This document shows positions 16,158 to 24,515 of a stretch of 64,000 nucleotides of DNA, in pieces. Both the position numbers and the translations under genes were made by a program. The stretch is from positions 248,001 to 312,000 of the forward strand of contig NZ_VFUZ01000001.1 of NCBI RefSeq assembly GCF_006658505.1. Reading direction: 5' to 3'. Numbering within the stretch: position 1 is the stretch's first letter; every line of letters begins with the position of its first letter. The notes below the pieces were generated by a model that was not told where the DNA came from, did no database searches, and was given only the letters and a program-made list of their open reading frames with translations. The DNA comes from Mesorhizobium sp. B2-4-15 (GTDB lineage: Bacteria; Pseudomonadota; Alphaproteobacteria; Rhizobiales; Rhizobiaceae).

Positions 16158-18243
16158 AGCCTTTCAACGCCGCCTGCTCGGCGATGCTCGAAAGCACGCT
16201 TCGTACATCCAGCGTACTGAATGGCTTTTCCAGGATCTGCGGCCGCTGCTGCGCCGGCAAGGCCTCGATTTCCGCCTTCGCGCCGATCAGGTCGCCGGTG
16301 ACCAGCACGAAGCGCCGCGCGAGGTCAGGCCGTTCGGCCAGCAATTCTCGATAAATGGCAATGCCGCTGATGCCGGGCATGCGCAGGTCCGAAAAGACAA
16401 TGTCCGGCGGCATGTGGCCGCTCAAGGTGGCGGCGCCCGATTCCCAGATGAGCGCAACCCGCGACTTGATGCCCATCAACTCGAGAATGTCGGACAGCGA
16501 GCCGGCGACGTCAGGCTCGTCATCGATGATCAGGGCATGACGCAGGCCGCTCGAGCGCGGCTGGGTTTCGCCGGCGGCGGCGATGCCCGCGGAGATGGCC
16601 GGCAACTGGACGACGAAACGCGCGCCTCTGGGCAGCACCTCCTCGAACCAGACATTGCCATTGTGCCGCTCGATGATCGATTTCGAGATCGACAGGCCGA
16701 TGCCGGTGCCGACGCCGACCGGCTTGGTGGTGAAATAGGATTCGAAAATGCGGTCGCGGATCGCTTCGGGAATGCCGGGCCCGTTGTCCTCGACCGAAAA
16801 GCCGGGATTGCCCCGGTCGCTGCGGAATGTGCGCACCTTGATCAGCCGATCGCCGGCAACGCCGGCCAAAGCGTGCTGGCTGTTGATCAGGAAATTGGCC
16901 GCCACCTGCGTCACGTGGTCGGCATCGGCCATGGCCAGCAGCGGACCCGGCGCGAAATCGGTGTCGATGATGATGCCGCTGGAGCGCGCGCCATAGGCGG
17001 TTACCTCGAGGGCGGCGCGGATCACCTGGTTGAGATCGGTCTCAGCCTGTGCCGCGGGATGGAGGCGGACCATCGACAGGAAGCTCTTGACGATGCGGCC
17101 GCAGCGCTCGGCGGCGGCGCGCACCTTCTCGGCGCGGATCTTGGTCTGCGGGTCGGACGCGAATTCATGCAGCAGCGTCGACTGGGCGACGACCACGGCC
17201 AGCGGGTTGTTGAGCTCGTGCGAGACACCCGCCAGCAGCGAGCCCATCGCCGCCATCTTTTCGTTCTGATGCAGTTTTTCGCGCTGCCGGTTGATCTCCT
17301 CCTCGGCGCGCAGCTTGTCGCGCAGGTCGCGGATCGAGCCGAAAATCAGGCGGCGGTCGGCGACCCGCATCTCGGTCGCCGTCAGTTCGATCGGGAACAC
17401 TTCCCCGGCGGCGTTCTGGGTCACCGTTTCCAGCCGCTGGCCGACCATCGGCGCGCCGCGGCCGGACATGTACTCGGCTCCCGAGGAATAGCCCTTGCGG
17501 TAATAGATCGGCACGATGGTGTCGAGCAGATCCTTGCCCAGGATGTCGCTGCGCAGGAAACCGAACATCTTTTCCGCCGCGGGATTGAATTCGATGATCG
17601 AGCCGGTCTCGTCGATAACGACGATGGCATCGAGCGAGGCCTGCAGCATGGTGCGGCGAATGACCTCGCTGGCATGGGCGTCGGAGGGCGAGCGTTCGAT
17701 GGCATCGCCAATGGCGAGCGCGATGATGTGCAGCGTCGCTTCTTCCTCGTCGGTCCATTCGCGCTCCTCGACGCAATCATTGACCGCCAGCGTGCCCCAT
17801 AGATGGCCGTGCGCGAAGACGGATACCGACAGGAACGACTTGATGCTCTGCTTCTCGAAATCGCCTCTCAGAAAGCCTTCGAGATTGCGCGTATGGCCGG
17901 CAAAGATCTTGCCTTGCCGCTCATCCTCGGCCAGCCGCTCCAGCAGCGGATCGGAGTTGACGATGGACTGCACGATGACGGTCGGTGAGGCCAGTTCGCC
18001 GCCGGAGGCGGGGTCGATCCAGTAGGCGGCGACCGACTGGGCGAACCCTTGGCCAGGCAGTTCGCGCAAGCGGAACAGGATGCCGCGCTGGCAATCCATG
18101 GCGTGGCAGAGCGTCGCCAATATGCCGTCCATCTCGCGTTGCCAGTCGCCGGCCTCGCGCAACCGGCGCACGACACGCACGGCCGCCATCGCCGCGCCCT
18201 GCCGGTCCCCCTGTGTACCCGTGCCTGCTGGTTCAGCGGTCAT
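16156..18243 (-). CDS. Hybrid sensor histidine kinase (GAF-PAS-HisKA-HATPase-receiver)
   Basis: 695 residues without membrane segments, so probably a cytoplasmic sensor. A GAF domain spans about residues 20-180, a PAS domain about 195-310 (LDAIVVIDETGSIIEFNPAA), then the phospho-accepting helix GVSHELNNPLAV with His342, the ATPase domain with DNGPGIPEAI and GTGIGLSISKSI, and a C-terminal receiver (HALIIDDEPDVAGS, FSDLRMPGISG with the phospho-aspartate). The GAF and PAS domains suggest a small-molecule or redox signal. It follows the response-regulator gene by 77 bases on the same strand and is probably its cognate kinase. Confidence 0.9.
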   Translation of the reverse strand: MTAEPAGTGTQGDRQGAAMAAVRVVRRLREAGDWQREMDGILATLCHAMDCQRGILFRLRELPGQGFAQSVAAYWIDPASGGELASPTVIVQSIVNSDPLLERLAEDERQGKIFAGHTRNLEGFLRGDFEKQSIKSFLSVSVFAHGHLWGTLAVNDCVEEREWTDEEEATLHIIALAIGDAIERSPSDAHASEVIRRTMLQASLDAIVVIDETGSIIEFNPAAEKMFGFLRSDILGKDLLDTIVPIYYRKGYSSGAEYMSGRGAPMVGQRLETVTQNAAGEVFPIELTATEMRVADRRLIFGSIRDLRDKLRAEEEINRQREKLHQNEKMAAMGSLLAGVSHELNNPLAVVVAQSTLLHEFASDPQTKIRAEKVRAAAERCGRIVKSFLSMVRLHPAAQAETDLNQVIRAALEVTAYGARSSGIIIDTDFAPGPLLAMADADHVTQVAANFLINSQHALAGVAGDRLIKVRTFRSDRGNPGFSVEDNGPGIPEAIRDRIFESYFTTKPVGVGTGIGLSISKSIIERHNGNVWFEEVLPRGARFVVQLPAISAGIAAAGETQPRSSGLRHALIIDDEPDVAGSLSDILELMGIKSRVALIWESGAATLSGHMPPDIVFSDLRMPGISGIAIYRELLAERPDLARRFVLVTGDLIGAKAEIEALPAQQRPQILEKPFSTLDVRSVLSSIAEQAALKG

Positions 18244-18320
18244 CTTCAGCCGTCATTGCGCTGCCCATGTCGAATCCGGCCCGGGCCAGGCGCCGGAAAG
18301 GAAGCCACCTACGCCGGCGT

Positions 18321-19046
18321 TCAATTGCCATCGCGGGCCGGCAACGAGAAGATATAGCCTTCGCCGCGCACCGTGCGCAGGAATTTCGGGTTGGCCGGGT
18401 CCGTCTCGATCTTCTTCCTCAGGCGCATGATGCGGATGTCGATGGCGCGTGACGATTCCGGATCCTCGGTGAAGCCGATCGCTTCCGAGATCGCGGCGCG
18501 TGTCAGCAGCCGGTTGGCGCGGGTCAGGAAAACCTCCAGTACATCGAACTCGCTCTTGGCCATGTCGATCACCGCGCCGTTGGCGCCGGTGACCAGCCTG
18601 CCGTCGAGATCGGCCTGGAAGGGGCCGAAAGCGACGGAGCGGCGCTCCGTCCTGGCTTTCCTGTCCCCCAGCTCCGTCGGCTGCGGAACACGGCGCAGCA
18701 CGCTGCGAACCCTGGCCAGCACCTCGCGCAGCTCATATGGCTTGACGATATAGTCGTCGGCGCCGAGTTCCAGCCCTACGATGCGGTCGAGCGCGGTGCC
18801 TGCGGCGGTCGCGTAGATGATGCCGATCGGCATTTTAGAGCGCAGCCAGCGGCCGAGCGACAGCCCGTCCTCGCCCGGCATGGCGATGTCTAGGATGGCC
18901 AGATGGAACGCCTGCGCTTCGATCAGGCTGCGTGCCGCGGCCGCGGTTTCGGCGGTCGCAACGTCATAGCCGGCGGCGCCAAGATATTCGGCGACCGCGT
19001 CCCTCAGGTCGGGCTCGTCCTCGACGATGACAATTCTTGCCCGCAC
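18321..19046 (-). CDS. OmpR/PhoB-family response regulator
   Basis: 241 residues from a GTG at 19046, where family members normally begin (RARIVIVEDEPDLRDAV); earlier in-frame starts exist up to 19106. The receiver is intact: the acidic pair EDE, phospho-aspartate in LAILDIAMPGEDGLS, and lysine in VKPYELREV. The C-terminal winged helix ends with ETDPANPKFLRTVRGEGYIF. It is first in an operon with the hybrid kinase. Genes under its control are unknown; the divergent gene at 19140 is an obvious candidate. Confidence 0.9.
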   Translation of the reverse strand: MRARIVIVEDEPDLRDAVAEYLGAAGYDVATAETAAAARSLIEAQAFHLAILDIAMPGEDGLSLGRWLRSKMPIGIIYATAAGTALDRIVGLELGADDYIVKPYELREVLARVRSVLRRVPQPTELGDRKARTERRSVAFGPFQADLDGRLVTGANGAVIDMAKSEFDVLEVFLTRANRLLTRAAISEAIGFTEDPESSRAIDIRIMRLRKKIETDPANPKFLRTVRGEGYIFSLPARDGN

Positions 19047-19061
19047 GACGCCTTCGCTCCC

Positions 19062-19077
19062 ACTTTCAGTGGAAAGT
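19062..19077. promoter_or_regulatory. Inverted repeat between the divergent regulator genes
   Basis: ACTTTCAGTGGAAAGT has six-base perfect arms and a four-base centre. It lies in the short region between the two divergent regulator starts and could be an autoregulatory site, though one such repeat can occur by chance. Confidence 0.3.
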
Positions 19078-19139
19078 AGATTGGGTATAAACATGATGTC
19101 CAGCACTCATATATGGTTGCCAGGGAACGGTTGGAGAAC

Positions 19140-19826
19140 ATGGCCGCACGAGCCGTCATCGCGCTTGTTTACGTCGCCGACGTGGTCGCGACCGAGCTTG
19201 CCGACCATCTTGAACGGCGGGGCCATGATGTGCGCCAGGCGCGACAGCCCTGGGAGGCGGAATCGCTGCTGGCGGGCAAGGGCATCGATGTCGTCGTCGT
19301 CGGTGACAGTCTCAGTCAGACGGAAGGGCGCGATCTGCTCAGGCGCCATGGCGGTGAGGATGGGCCGGATTTCATCCTGATCTGCCGGCCGGCCGATCTC
19401 GTCGACAAGGTGCTGGCGCTCGAACTTGGCGCCGCCGACGTTGTCGAAAGCCCGCTCAATGTGAGGGAACTCGCCGCCCGTGTCGGCCGCTTGCTTTCGC
19501 GGCGCGGCAGGGGCACCCAGGAACTGATCGTGCTGGAGAATGCGACCGTCGATCTGCGATCGGCGATCGTCATGCACCGCTCCGGTGCCGAGGAACAGCT
19601 TTCGCCCGGTCAGGTGGCGCTGCTCAGGCTGTTCCTGGCGAGCCCCCGCAAGGTGCTGACGCGTGACGACATCATCGCCGCCGCACCGGCCGAGAATGCC
19701 GACGCCTTCGATCGTTCGATCGATTCGCGCATCGTGCGGCTGCGCCGCAAGCTCGACACCGAGACCATCACCACCATACGCGGCGCAGGCTACCGGTTCG
19801 ATCCGCCACGGCAATTCGCCGACTGA
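19140..19826 (+). CDS. Winged-helix regulator with a degenerate receiver domain
   Basis: 228 residues from the ATG at 19140 (GGAG just upstream); an ATG at 19113 is possible. The C-terminal DNA-binding domain is normal for the OmpR family (SRIVRLRRKLDTETITTIRG, GAGYRF). The N-terminal domain has receiver-like spacing but lacks the key residues: the first strand reads IALVYVADVVATEL with no acidic pair, the phosphorylation region reads VVVVGDSLSQTEG, and the usual lysine-proline reads VESPLNVREL. It therefore probably cannot be phosphorylated in the normal way. It diverges from the canonical regulator. Confidence 0.82.
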   Translation: MAARAVIALVYVADVVATELADHLERRGHDVRQARQPWEAESLLAGKGIDVVVVGDSLSQTEGRDLLRRHGGEDGPDFILICRPADLVDKVLALELGAADVVESPLNVRELAARVGRLLSRRGRGTQELIVLENATVDLRSAIVMHRSGAEEQLSPGQVALLRLFLASPRKVLTRDDIIAAAPAENADAFDRSIDSRIVRLRRKLDTETITTIRGAGYRFDPPRQFAD

Positions 19827-19896
19827 CGGCCGGGAACCCGGTCTGTCTTTCCAGCTGAGCATCGGATCTTCCATTTTCGCACCGATGCTTCGAGGT

Positions 19897-20064
19897 TCAG
19901 CGTACCACCAGCAGCGATGGGCCCGATGGCATGTCGTTGCCCATGACGAACTCACCTGCGTGGGCACGCTCCTTGAGGAGCACGGTGGCAAGAGCGGCAA
20001 AGCCGAGCAGGCCCTGTGCATAAAGCAGTGCGGAAAGCACCGAGGCTGCGAATTTCGTTTTCAT
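19897..20064 (-). CDS. 55-residue small membrane or secreted protein
   Basis: MKTKFAASVLSALLYAQGLL then a hydrophobic stretch to LATVLLKERAHAGEFVMGND and a short polar end. One membrane segment or signal peptide covers about residues 5-29, with AHA as a possible cleavage site. A GGGGAA ribosome site stands eight bases before the ATG. It lies 39 bases downstream of the hypothetical gene at 20104 on the same strand. Family unknown. Confidence 0.55.
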   Translation of the reverse strand: MKTKFAASVLSALLYAQGLLGFAALATVLLKERAHAGEFVMGNDMPSGPSLLVVR

Positions 20065-20103
20065 CGGACCAATTCCCCAGAAATGGATGTGTCGCGGGTC
20101 GCT

Positions 20104-20463
20104 TCAGGAAACTCCCGAAGTGCCCGCGCCGCCCACGGAGCCCCCCGTCGCGGCGCGGGCCTTCGGTCCTCTCGGCAGCAAGTTGCCGGAGGGGCCGCGC
20201 AATGCCAGCAGCCGAGGGCCAACCCGCCAGAGGGCCCAGAGCCGGACGATGCGCAGGCTGGAAACAATCCAGACCGTGGCGGAAAACAGCGCGGCATTCA
20301 GGGTCGAGATCTCGCTCGAGGCCATTGCCGCCAGCCGTGACATGGGGCCGCCGGCAACCGGGCCAGCGCCGCCGACCGTTGCCGGCGCGATGCTGATCCT
20401 GAGAAGCCAGGACCGCGTGTTCGTTTTCGTTCCCATGACCGTTGCCGTCTGCTTTCGTTGCAT
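20104..20463 (-). CDS. Hypothetical protein, about 119 residues, possible membrane helix
   Basis: Support comes mainly from base use: in this frame third positions are nearly all G or C, as in neighbouring real genes. The centre (NAALFSATVWIVSSLRIVRL) could be a membrane helix and the end is glycine-rich. The start is uncertain: ATG at 20463 with AAGG close by, or ATG at 20436. A longer frame on the same strand (19952-20602) is less convincing. I do not recognise it. Confidence 0.35.
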   Translation of the reverse strand: MQRKQTATVMGTKTNTRSWLLRISIAPATVGGAGPVAGGPMSRLAAMASSEISTLNAALFSATVWIVSSLRIVRLWALWRVGPRLLALRGPSGNLLPRGPKARAATGGSVGGAGTSGVS

Positions 20464-20765
20464 CAACCTTGCTGGCGGCCTGTATCCGCATCATGCCGCC
20501 TGAAGCCGCGCTTTGTTGCAGATTGGTTTCGAAATCGGTGGAATTTCTTTCATATAAGGATAATACGCGCTTTCGTTTCGCGCATTCAGGCGTGTCGGCC
20601 AATCGCCAATCATCGTGGCAGCGCCACAGAGCGGCAGACGCACGCCTTGTTAGGAAACGTTATCGAAACATAACCGCGCATCTAACGAAATCAATCCGAA
20701 ACAGTGCGTGGCGATAAGCCCTGCATCTAATTGGAGCCGGCCGGACCGGCAGAGAGAGGGACGTC
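20464..20765. other. Intergenic region upstream of the L,D-transpeptidase
   Basis: About 300 bases, more AT-rich than average. It contains an inverted repeat GTTAT-N6-ATAAC at 20659-20674 and probably the promoters of the divergent units. No gene is supported. Confidence 0.35.
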
Positions 20766-21221
20766 ATGCACACCACCATTGCCGCCAAGTTGATCAACAT
20801 CACCGCCGCCGTGCTCACGGGTACCGCGCTTCTGTTCGGCGCCAACGCTGCTCATGCCGCCAACAAGATCGTGGCGCGGGTCTCGCTTTCGCAGCAGGTC
20901 ATGGAGGTCTCGGTCGATGGCCGGCCGACCTTCGCCTGGAAGGTCTCCACCGGCGACAGGGCGCATGTGACGCCGACCGGCTCGTTCAAGCCGACGCGAA
21001 TGCATGAGATGTGGTATTCGAAGAAATACGACGACGCACCGATGCCGCACTCGGTTTTCTTCAGCGGCGGCTACGCGGTGCACGCGACCTCTGCCATCAA
21101 GCGTCTAGGCCAGCCGGCCTCGCATGGCTGCGTGCGCTTGCATCCCGCCGCCGCCGCCGATTTCTATCAGTTGGTCGAGACCTTCGGGCCGGCCAATACC
21201 AGCATAGTCATCGTCAAGTAG
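20766..21221 (+). CDS. L,D-transpeptidase (YkuD family)
   Basis: 151 residues with a signal peptide (cleavage near AHAANK, about residue 31). The catalytic region reads AVHATSAIKRLGQPASHGCV followed by RLHP; the SHGC cysteine and upstream histidine are the YkuD active-site residues. Such enzymes make 3-3 cross-links in peptidoglycan or attach outer-membrane proteins to it, and rhizobial genomes carry many small copies. GAGAGGG precedes the ATG. The gene stands alone and ends at a strong terminator. Confidence 0.92.
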   Translation: MHTTIAAKLINITAAVLTGTALLFGANAAHAANKIVARVSLSQQVMEVSVDGRPTFAWKVSTGDRAHVTPTGSFKPTRMHEMWYSKKYDDAPMPHSVFFSGGYAVHATSAIKRLGQPASHGCVRLHPAAAADFYQLVETFGPANTSIVIVK

Positions 21222-21338
21222 CAGGCCGGGAACGGGTTGTCCGTTCGTCGCCGTGCACCCGTCCAAGGCTCCCGCCGGAATGCCCTCCAGTGATAGTGAT
21301 AATGAGCTCAACTCAAACCGGCGGCATCGAGCCCAGCC

Positions 21339-21372
21339 AAAAAAGAGGCCGCAAAATCTCCGGCCTCTTTTT
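21339..21372 (+). terminator. Rho-independent terminator, possibly two-way
   Basis: AAAAAAGAGGCCG and CGGCCTCTTTTT form a long stem with A and T tracts on the two sides, so it can end both the L,D-transpeptidase transcript and the convergent RND pump transcript. Confidence 0.75.
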
Positions 21373-21397
21373 CAGTTGTTTGTTTGCGCAATCCCGA

Positions 21398-21431
21398 TCG
21401 GAAAACCGTTACACACTTTCCTGGAATTGCT
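21398..21431. repeat. Partial copy of the AATTCCAGGAAA short repeat
   Basis: CGGAAAACCGTTACACACTT then TCCTGGAATTGC on the plus strand. It is part of the short rhizobial repeat also seen at 26604, 50021 and 55744, here abutting the end of the RND pump gene. Confidence 0.5.
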
Positions 21432-24400
21432 TCAGGTCGGCAATGCCGGCATCAGCTTGGGATCAGGCTTCTCGGCAAGCTGAGGCAGATCCTTGCTGGC
21501 GATGAAGGTGTAGAACATGGGCACGACGAAGAGCGTGAACATGGTGCCGACCAGGATGCCGGTGAAAATCACCAGGCCCATCGAGTAGCGGGCCGCGGCA
21601 CCCGCGCCGCTGGAGACGATCAGCGGCACCACGCCGAGCGCCATCGCCGCCGTCGTCATCAGGATCGGCCGCAGGCGCACCTTGGCCGAGGCGATGATGG
21701 CGTCCCGCCGCCGCATGCCATGGATCTCACGCTGCTGGTTGGCGAATTCCACCAGCAGGATGCCGTGCTTGGTGATCAGGCCGATCAGGGTGATCAGACC
21801 GACCTGCGTGTAGATGTTGAGTGTGCCGAGGCCCAGATTGAGCGGCACGATCGCACCGAAGATCGACAGCGGCACCGCCATCATGATGATCAATGGGTCA
21901 CGGAAGCTTTCGAACTGCGCCGCCAGCACCAGATAGATGACGATGACAGCCGCCGCGAAAGCGATCAGGATCGTGTTGCCCTGCTCCTTCTCCTGCCTGG
22001 ACTGGCCGGAATAGTCGATGAAGAATGTATCGGGCAGGCTTTCCCGGGCGATGTCCTCAAGCACTTTCAGGCCGTCGCCCGTGGTGACGCCGGGCAGCGG
22101 AAGCGCTGATATGGTTGAGGAGTTCAGCTGGTTGAACTGTTCGATCGCCGCCGGCGCCGCATTGTTCGAAATCTTCACCACCGCCGACAGTGGCACCATC
22201 TCGCCGGTGACGCTGCGGACAAAATATTCGCCGAGCTTTTCGGAATTGTCGCGGAATTCCTGCGGCACCTGCGGGATGATGTCGTAGCTGTTGGAGTCGC
22301 GGTCGAACTGCGCCACTTCGGCGCCGCCGACCAGCAGCGTCAGCGTCCGGCCGATATCGGCGATCGGCAGATTGAGTGCCGCGGCGCGGTCACGATCGAT
22401 GGTCACCGTCACCTGCGGCGCGTCATAGGCCATCGAGTTCTGCACGACGATGAAGCGGCCGGAGGCTTGCGCCTTGTTCTTGATTTGCTCGGCCGCCTCG
22501 TAGACTTCGGCGGAGCTGCCGGTCGAGCGCACCACCATGGCGATCGGCAGGCCGCCGCCGGAGCCGGGAAGCGTCGGCGGGGCGAAGACGAAGGCCTGGA
22601 CACCGGCAACCTTGGCGATGCGGGCCGTGATATCGGCCTGCAATTGCTTCGAATTGCGCTTGCGATCCGCCCAGTCCTTGAAGGCGAAGCCGACGAAGGC
22701 GCTGTTGGTCGTGCCGCCGAAGGCGACGGCCGAGAACTGCGCCCGCGTTTCGGGAATGTCCTTCACCAGGCCCAGGATCTGGTTGACGTAGGTCTCGGTG
22801 TAGTCGGAGGTCGCATAGCGCGGTCCCGTTACTAGCGAGAGCAGGAAGCCCTGATCCTCTTCCGGTGCCAGTTCCGTCGAGGTCTTGGTGAACATGAAGC
22901 CGGTCACGCCGACAAGCGCCAGCACGATGATCAGCGTCAGCGGGCGATAGTTCAGCGAACCGGTGACGGCACGCTCATAGACGTGCTCGACCCGCGAGAA
23001 GGTGCCGTCGACGATGCGCTGGAAACGGCCGGCATTGCCGGGCTTCAGGAGGCGCGCCGACATCATCGGGGTGATGGTGATGGCGATGACGCCCGACAGC
23101 ACCACCGACCCGGCCAGCGTCACCGCGAATTCGCGGAACAGCGAGCCGGTGAGGCCGCCGGTAAAGGCCAGAGGTGCGAACACGGCAGCCAGTGTCATGG
23201 TCATGGCGACAATGGCGGTGGCGATTTCACGCATACCGTTGAAGGCCGCCTGCATCGGCGACATGTGGTCTTCTTCCATGTGGCGGTGGATGTTCTCCAC
23301 CACCACGATGGCGTCGTCGACGACAAGGCCGATCGCCAGCACCATGGCCAGCAGCGACAGAAGGTTGATCGAATAGCCCACCGCGAACAACAGGAAGCAG
23401 ACGCCGATCAGCGACAGCGGGATGGTGATGATCGGCATCATCACCGAACGGAACGAGCCGAGGAAGAGCAGGATGACGACCACGACGATGGCAACCGCCT
23501 CGGCGATGGTCTTGAACACCTCGTCGATCGAGGCGCTGATCTGACCGGTGGCATCGTAGACGATCTCGATCGTCATGCCTTTCGGCAGCGTTTCCTGGAT
23601 CTGCGGCACGAGCTTGGTGAGCGCGGCCGCCGTGGTCAACGGGTTCGCGGCCGGCGTCGGGAAGATGGCGAGGAAGGTGCCGGGCTTGCCGTTGAAGCTG
23701 ACCCTGGTGTCGGTATTCTCCGCGCCGAGTTCGACGCGCGCGACGTCGCGCAGCCGCACCACATTGCCTTCGGTCGAGCGCAGCGGCAATTCGGCGAACG
23801 CCTCCGGCGTCTGCAGCGTCGAACGCACCGTGATCGACGAGACGACATATTCGTTCTGGGTGTTGCCGGGCGCCGACAGGAAGTTGGAGTTGTTGATCGC
23901 CGCCAGAACTTCGGCGGCCGTCACGCCGCGCGCGGCAAGCCTGACCGGATCGATCCAGACGCGCATGGAATATTGCTGGGCGCCGAAAATCTGTACGTCG
24001 GCGACGCCTTCGACGGTCGACATGCGTGGCCTGATGACGCGCTCGATATACTCCGTCAGCTGCTCCTTGGTCATGTTCGGATTCTGCATCGAGATGTACA
24101 TCATCGCGAACTGCTGGCCGGTGCCCTTGACGATGACGGGATCCTTGGACGCATCCGGCAAGGTGCCGCGCACGCCCTGGACTTTCGACAGCACCTCGGT
24201 CAGGGCCACGTCGGGATTGGAGCCGAGCTTCATCTGCACCGTCACCGTGCTGGAAGACGGGCGGCTCGACGAGGTGACGTAGTCGATGTTCTCGGTCGAG
24301 GCGACGGCGCGCGCGATCGGGGCCGAGATGAAGCCCTGGATCAGGTCGGCGCTGGCGCCCGGATAAGCGGTCGTGATGGTGATCGCGGTTTCGTCAACCT

Positions 24401-24515
24401 TCGGATATTGCCGGATCGACAGGTTGAAGATGCCCTGGAAGCCCAGGAGCAGGATCATGCAGGCAAGAACCGTCGAAAGGACGGGCCGGCGAATGAAAAG
24501 ATCGGAAAAGCTCAT
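21432..24515 (-). CDS. RND multidrug efflux transporter, inner-membrane pump (AcrB-like)
   Basis: 1027 residues, the usual length for HAE1-family pumps, with 12 predicted membrane segments and two large periplasmic loops. The N-terminus is DLFIRRPVLSTVLACMILLL; the proton-relay aspartates are in GLVVDDAIVVVENIHRHMEE. The C-terminus has the typical GLITLIGLITKHGILLVEFA. It exports drugs or toxic compounds with proton motive force as part of a tripartite pump; the adaptor is encoded just upstream with overlapping stop and start. No outer-membrane channel gene is in the operon. Confidence 0.93.
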   Translation of the reverse strand: MSFSDLFIRRPVLSTVLACMILLLGFQGIFNLSIRQYPKVDETAITITTAYPGASADLIQGFISAPIARAVASTENIDYVTSSSRPSSSTVTVQMKLGSNPDVALTEVLSKVQGVRGTLPDASKDPVIVKGTGQQFAMMYISMQNPNMTKEQLTEYIERVIRPRMSTVEGVADVQIFGAQQYSMRVWIDPVRLAARGVTAAEVLAAINNSNFLSAPGNTQNEYVVSSITVRSTLQTPEAFAELPLRSTEGNVVRLRDVARVELGAENTDTRVSFNGKPGTFLAIFPTPAANPLTTAAALTKLVPQIQETLPKGMTIEIVYDATGQISASIDEVFKTIAEAVAIVVVVILLFLGSFRSVMMPIITIPLSLIGVCFLLFAVGYSINLLSLLAMVLAIGLVVDDAIVVVENIHRHMEEDHMSPMQAAFNGMREIATAIVAMTMTLAAVFAPLAFTGGLTGSLFREFAVTLAGSVVLSGVIAITITPMMSARLLKPGNAGRFQRIVDGTFSRVEHVYERAVTGSLNYRPLTLIIVLALVGVTGFMFTKTSTELAPEEDQGFLLSLVTGPRYATSDYTETYVNQILGLVKDIPETRAQFSAVAFGGTTNSAFVGFAFKDWADRKRNSKQLQADITARIAKVAGVQAFVFAPPTLPGSGGGLPIAMVVRSTGSSAEVYEAAEQIKNKAQASGRFIVVQNSMAYDAPQVTVTIDRDRAAALNLPIADIGRTLTLLVGGAEVAQFDRDSNSYDIIPQVPQEFRDNSEKLGEYFVRSVTGEMVPLSAVVKISNNAAPAAIEQFNQLNSSTISALPLPGVTTGDGLKVLEDIARESLPDTFFIDYSGQSRQEKEQGNTILIAFAAAVIVIYLVLAAQFESFRDPLIIMMAVPLSIFGAIVPLNLGLGTLNIYTQVGLITLIGLITKHGILLVEFANQQREIHGMRRRDAIIASAKVRLRPILMTTAAMALGVVPLIVSSGAGAAARYSMGLVIFTGILVGTMFTLFVVPMFYTFIASKDLPQLAEKPDPKLMPALPT

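Noticed and set aside
16048..17802. 584-codon open frame opposite the hybrid kinase
   Set aside because: Product is Arg/Gly/Asp-rich without family features; the kinase on the other strand has all its motifs.
19952..20602. 216-codon frame on the minus strand
   Set aside because: Cysteine and arginine-rich product without domains; it overlaps two better-supported small frames.
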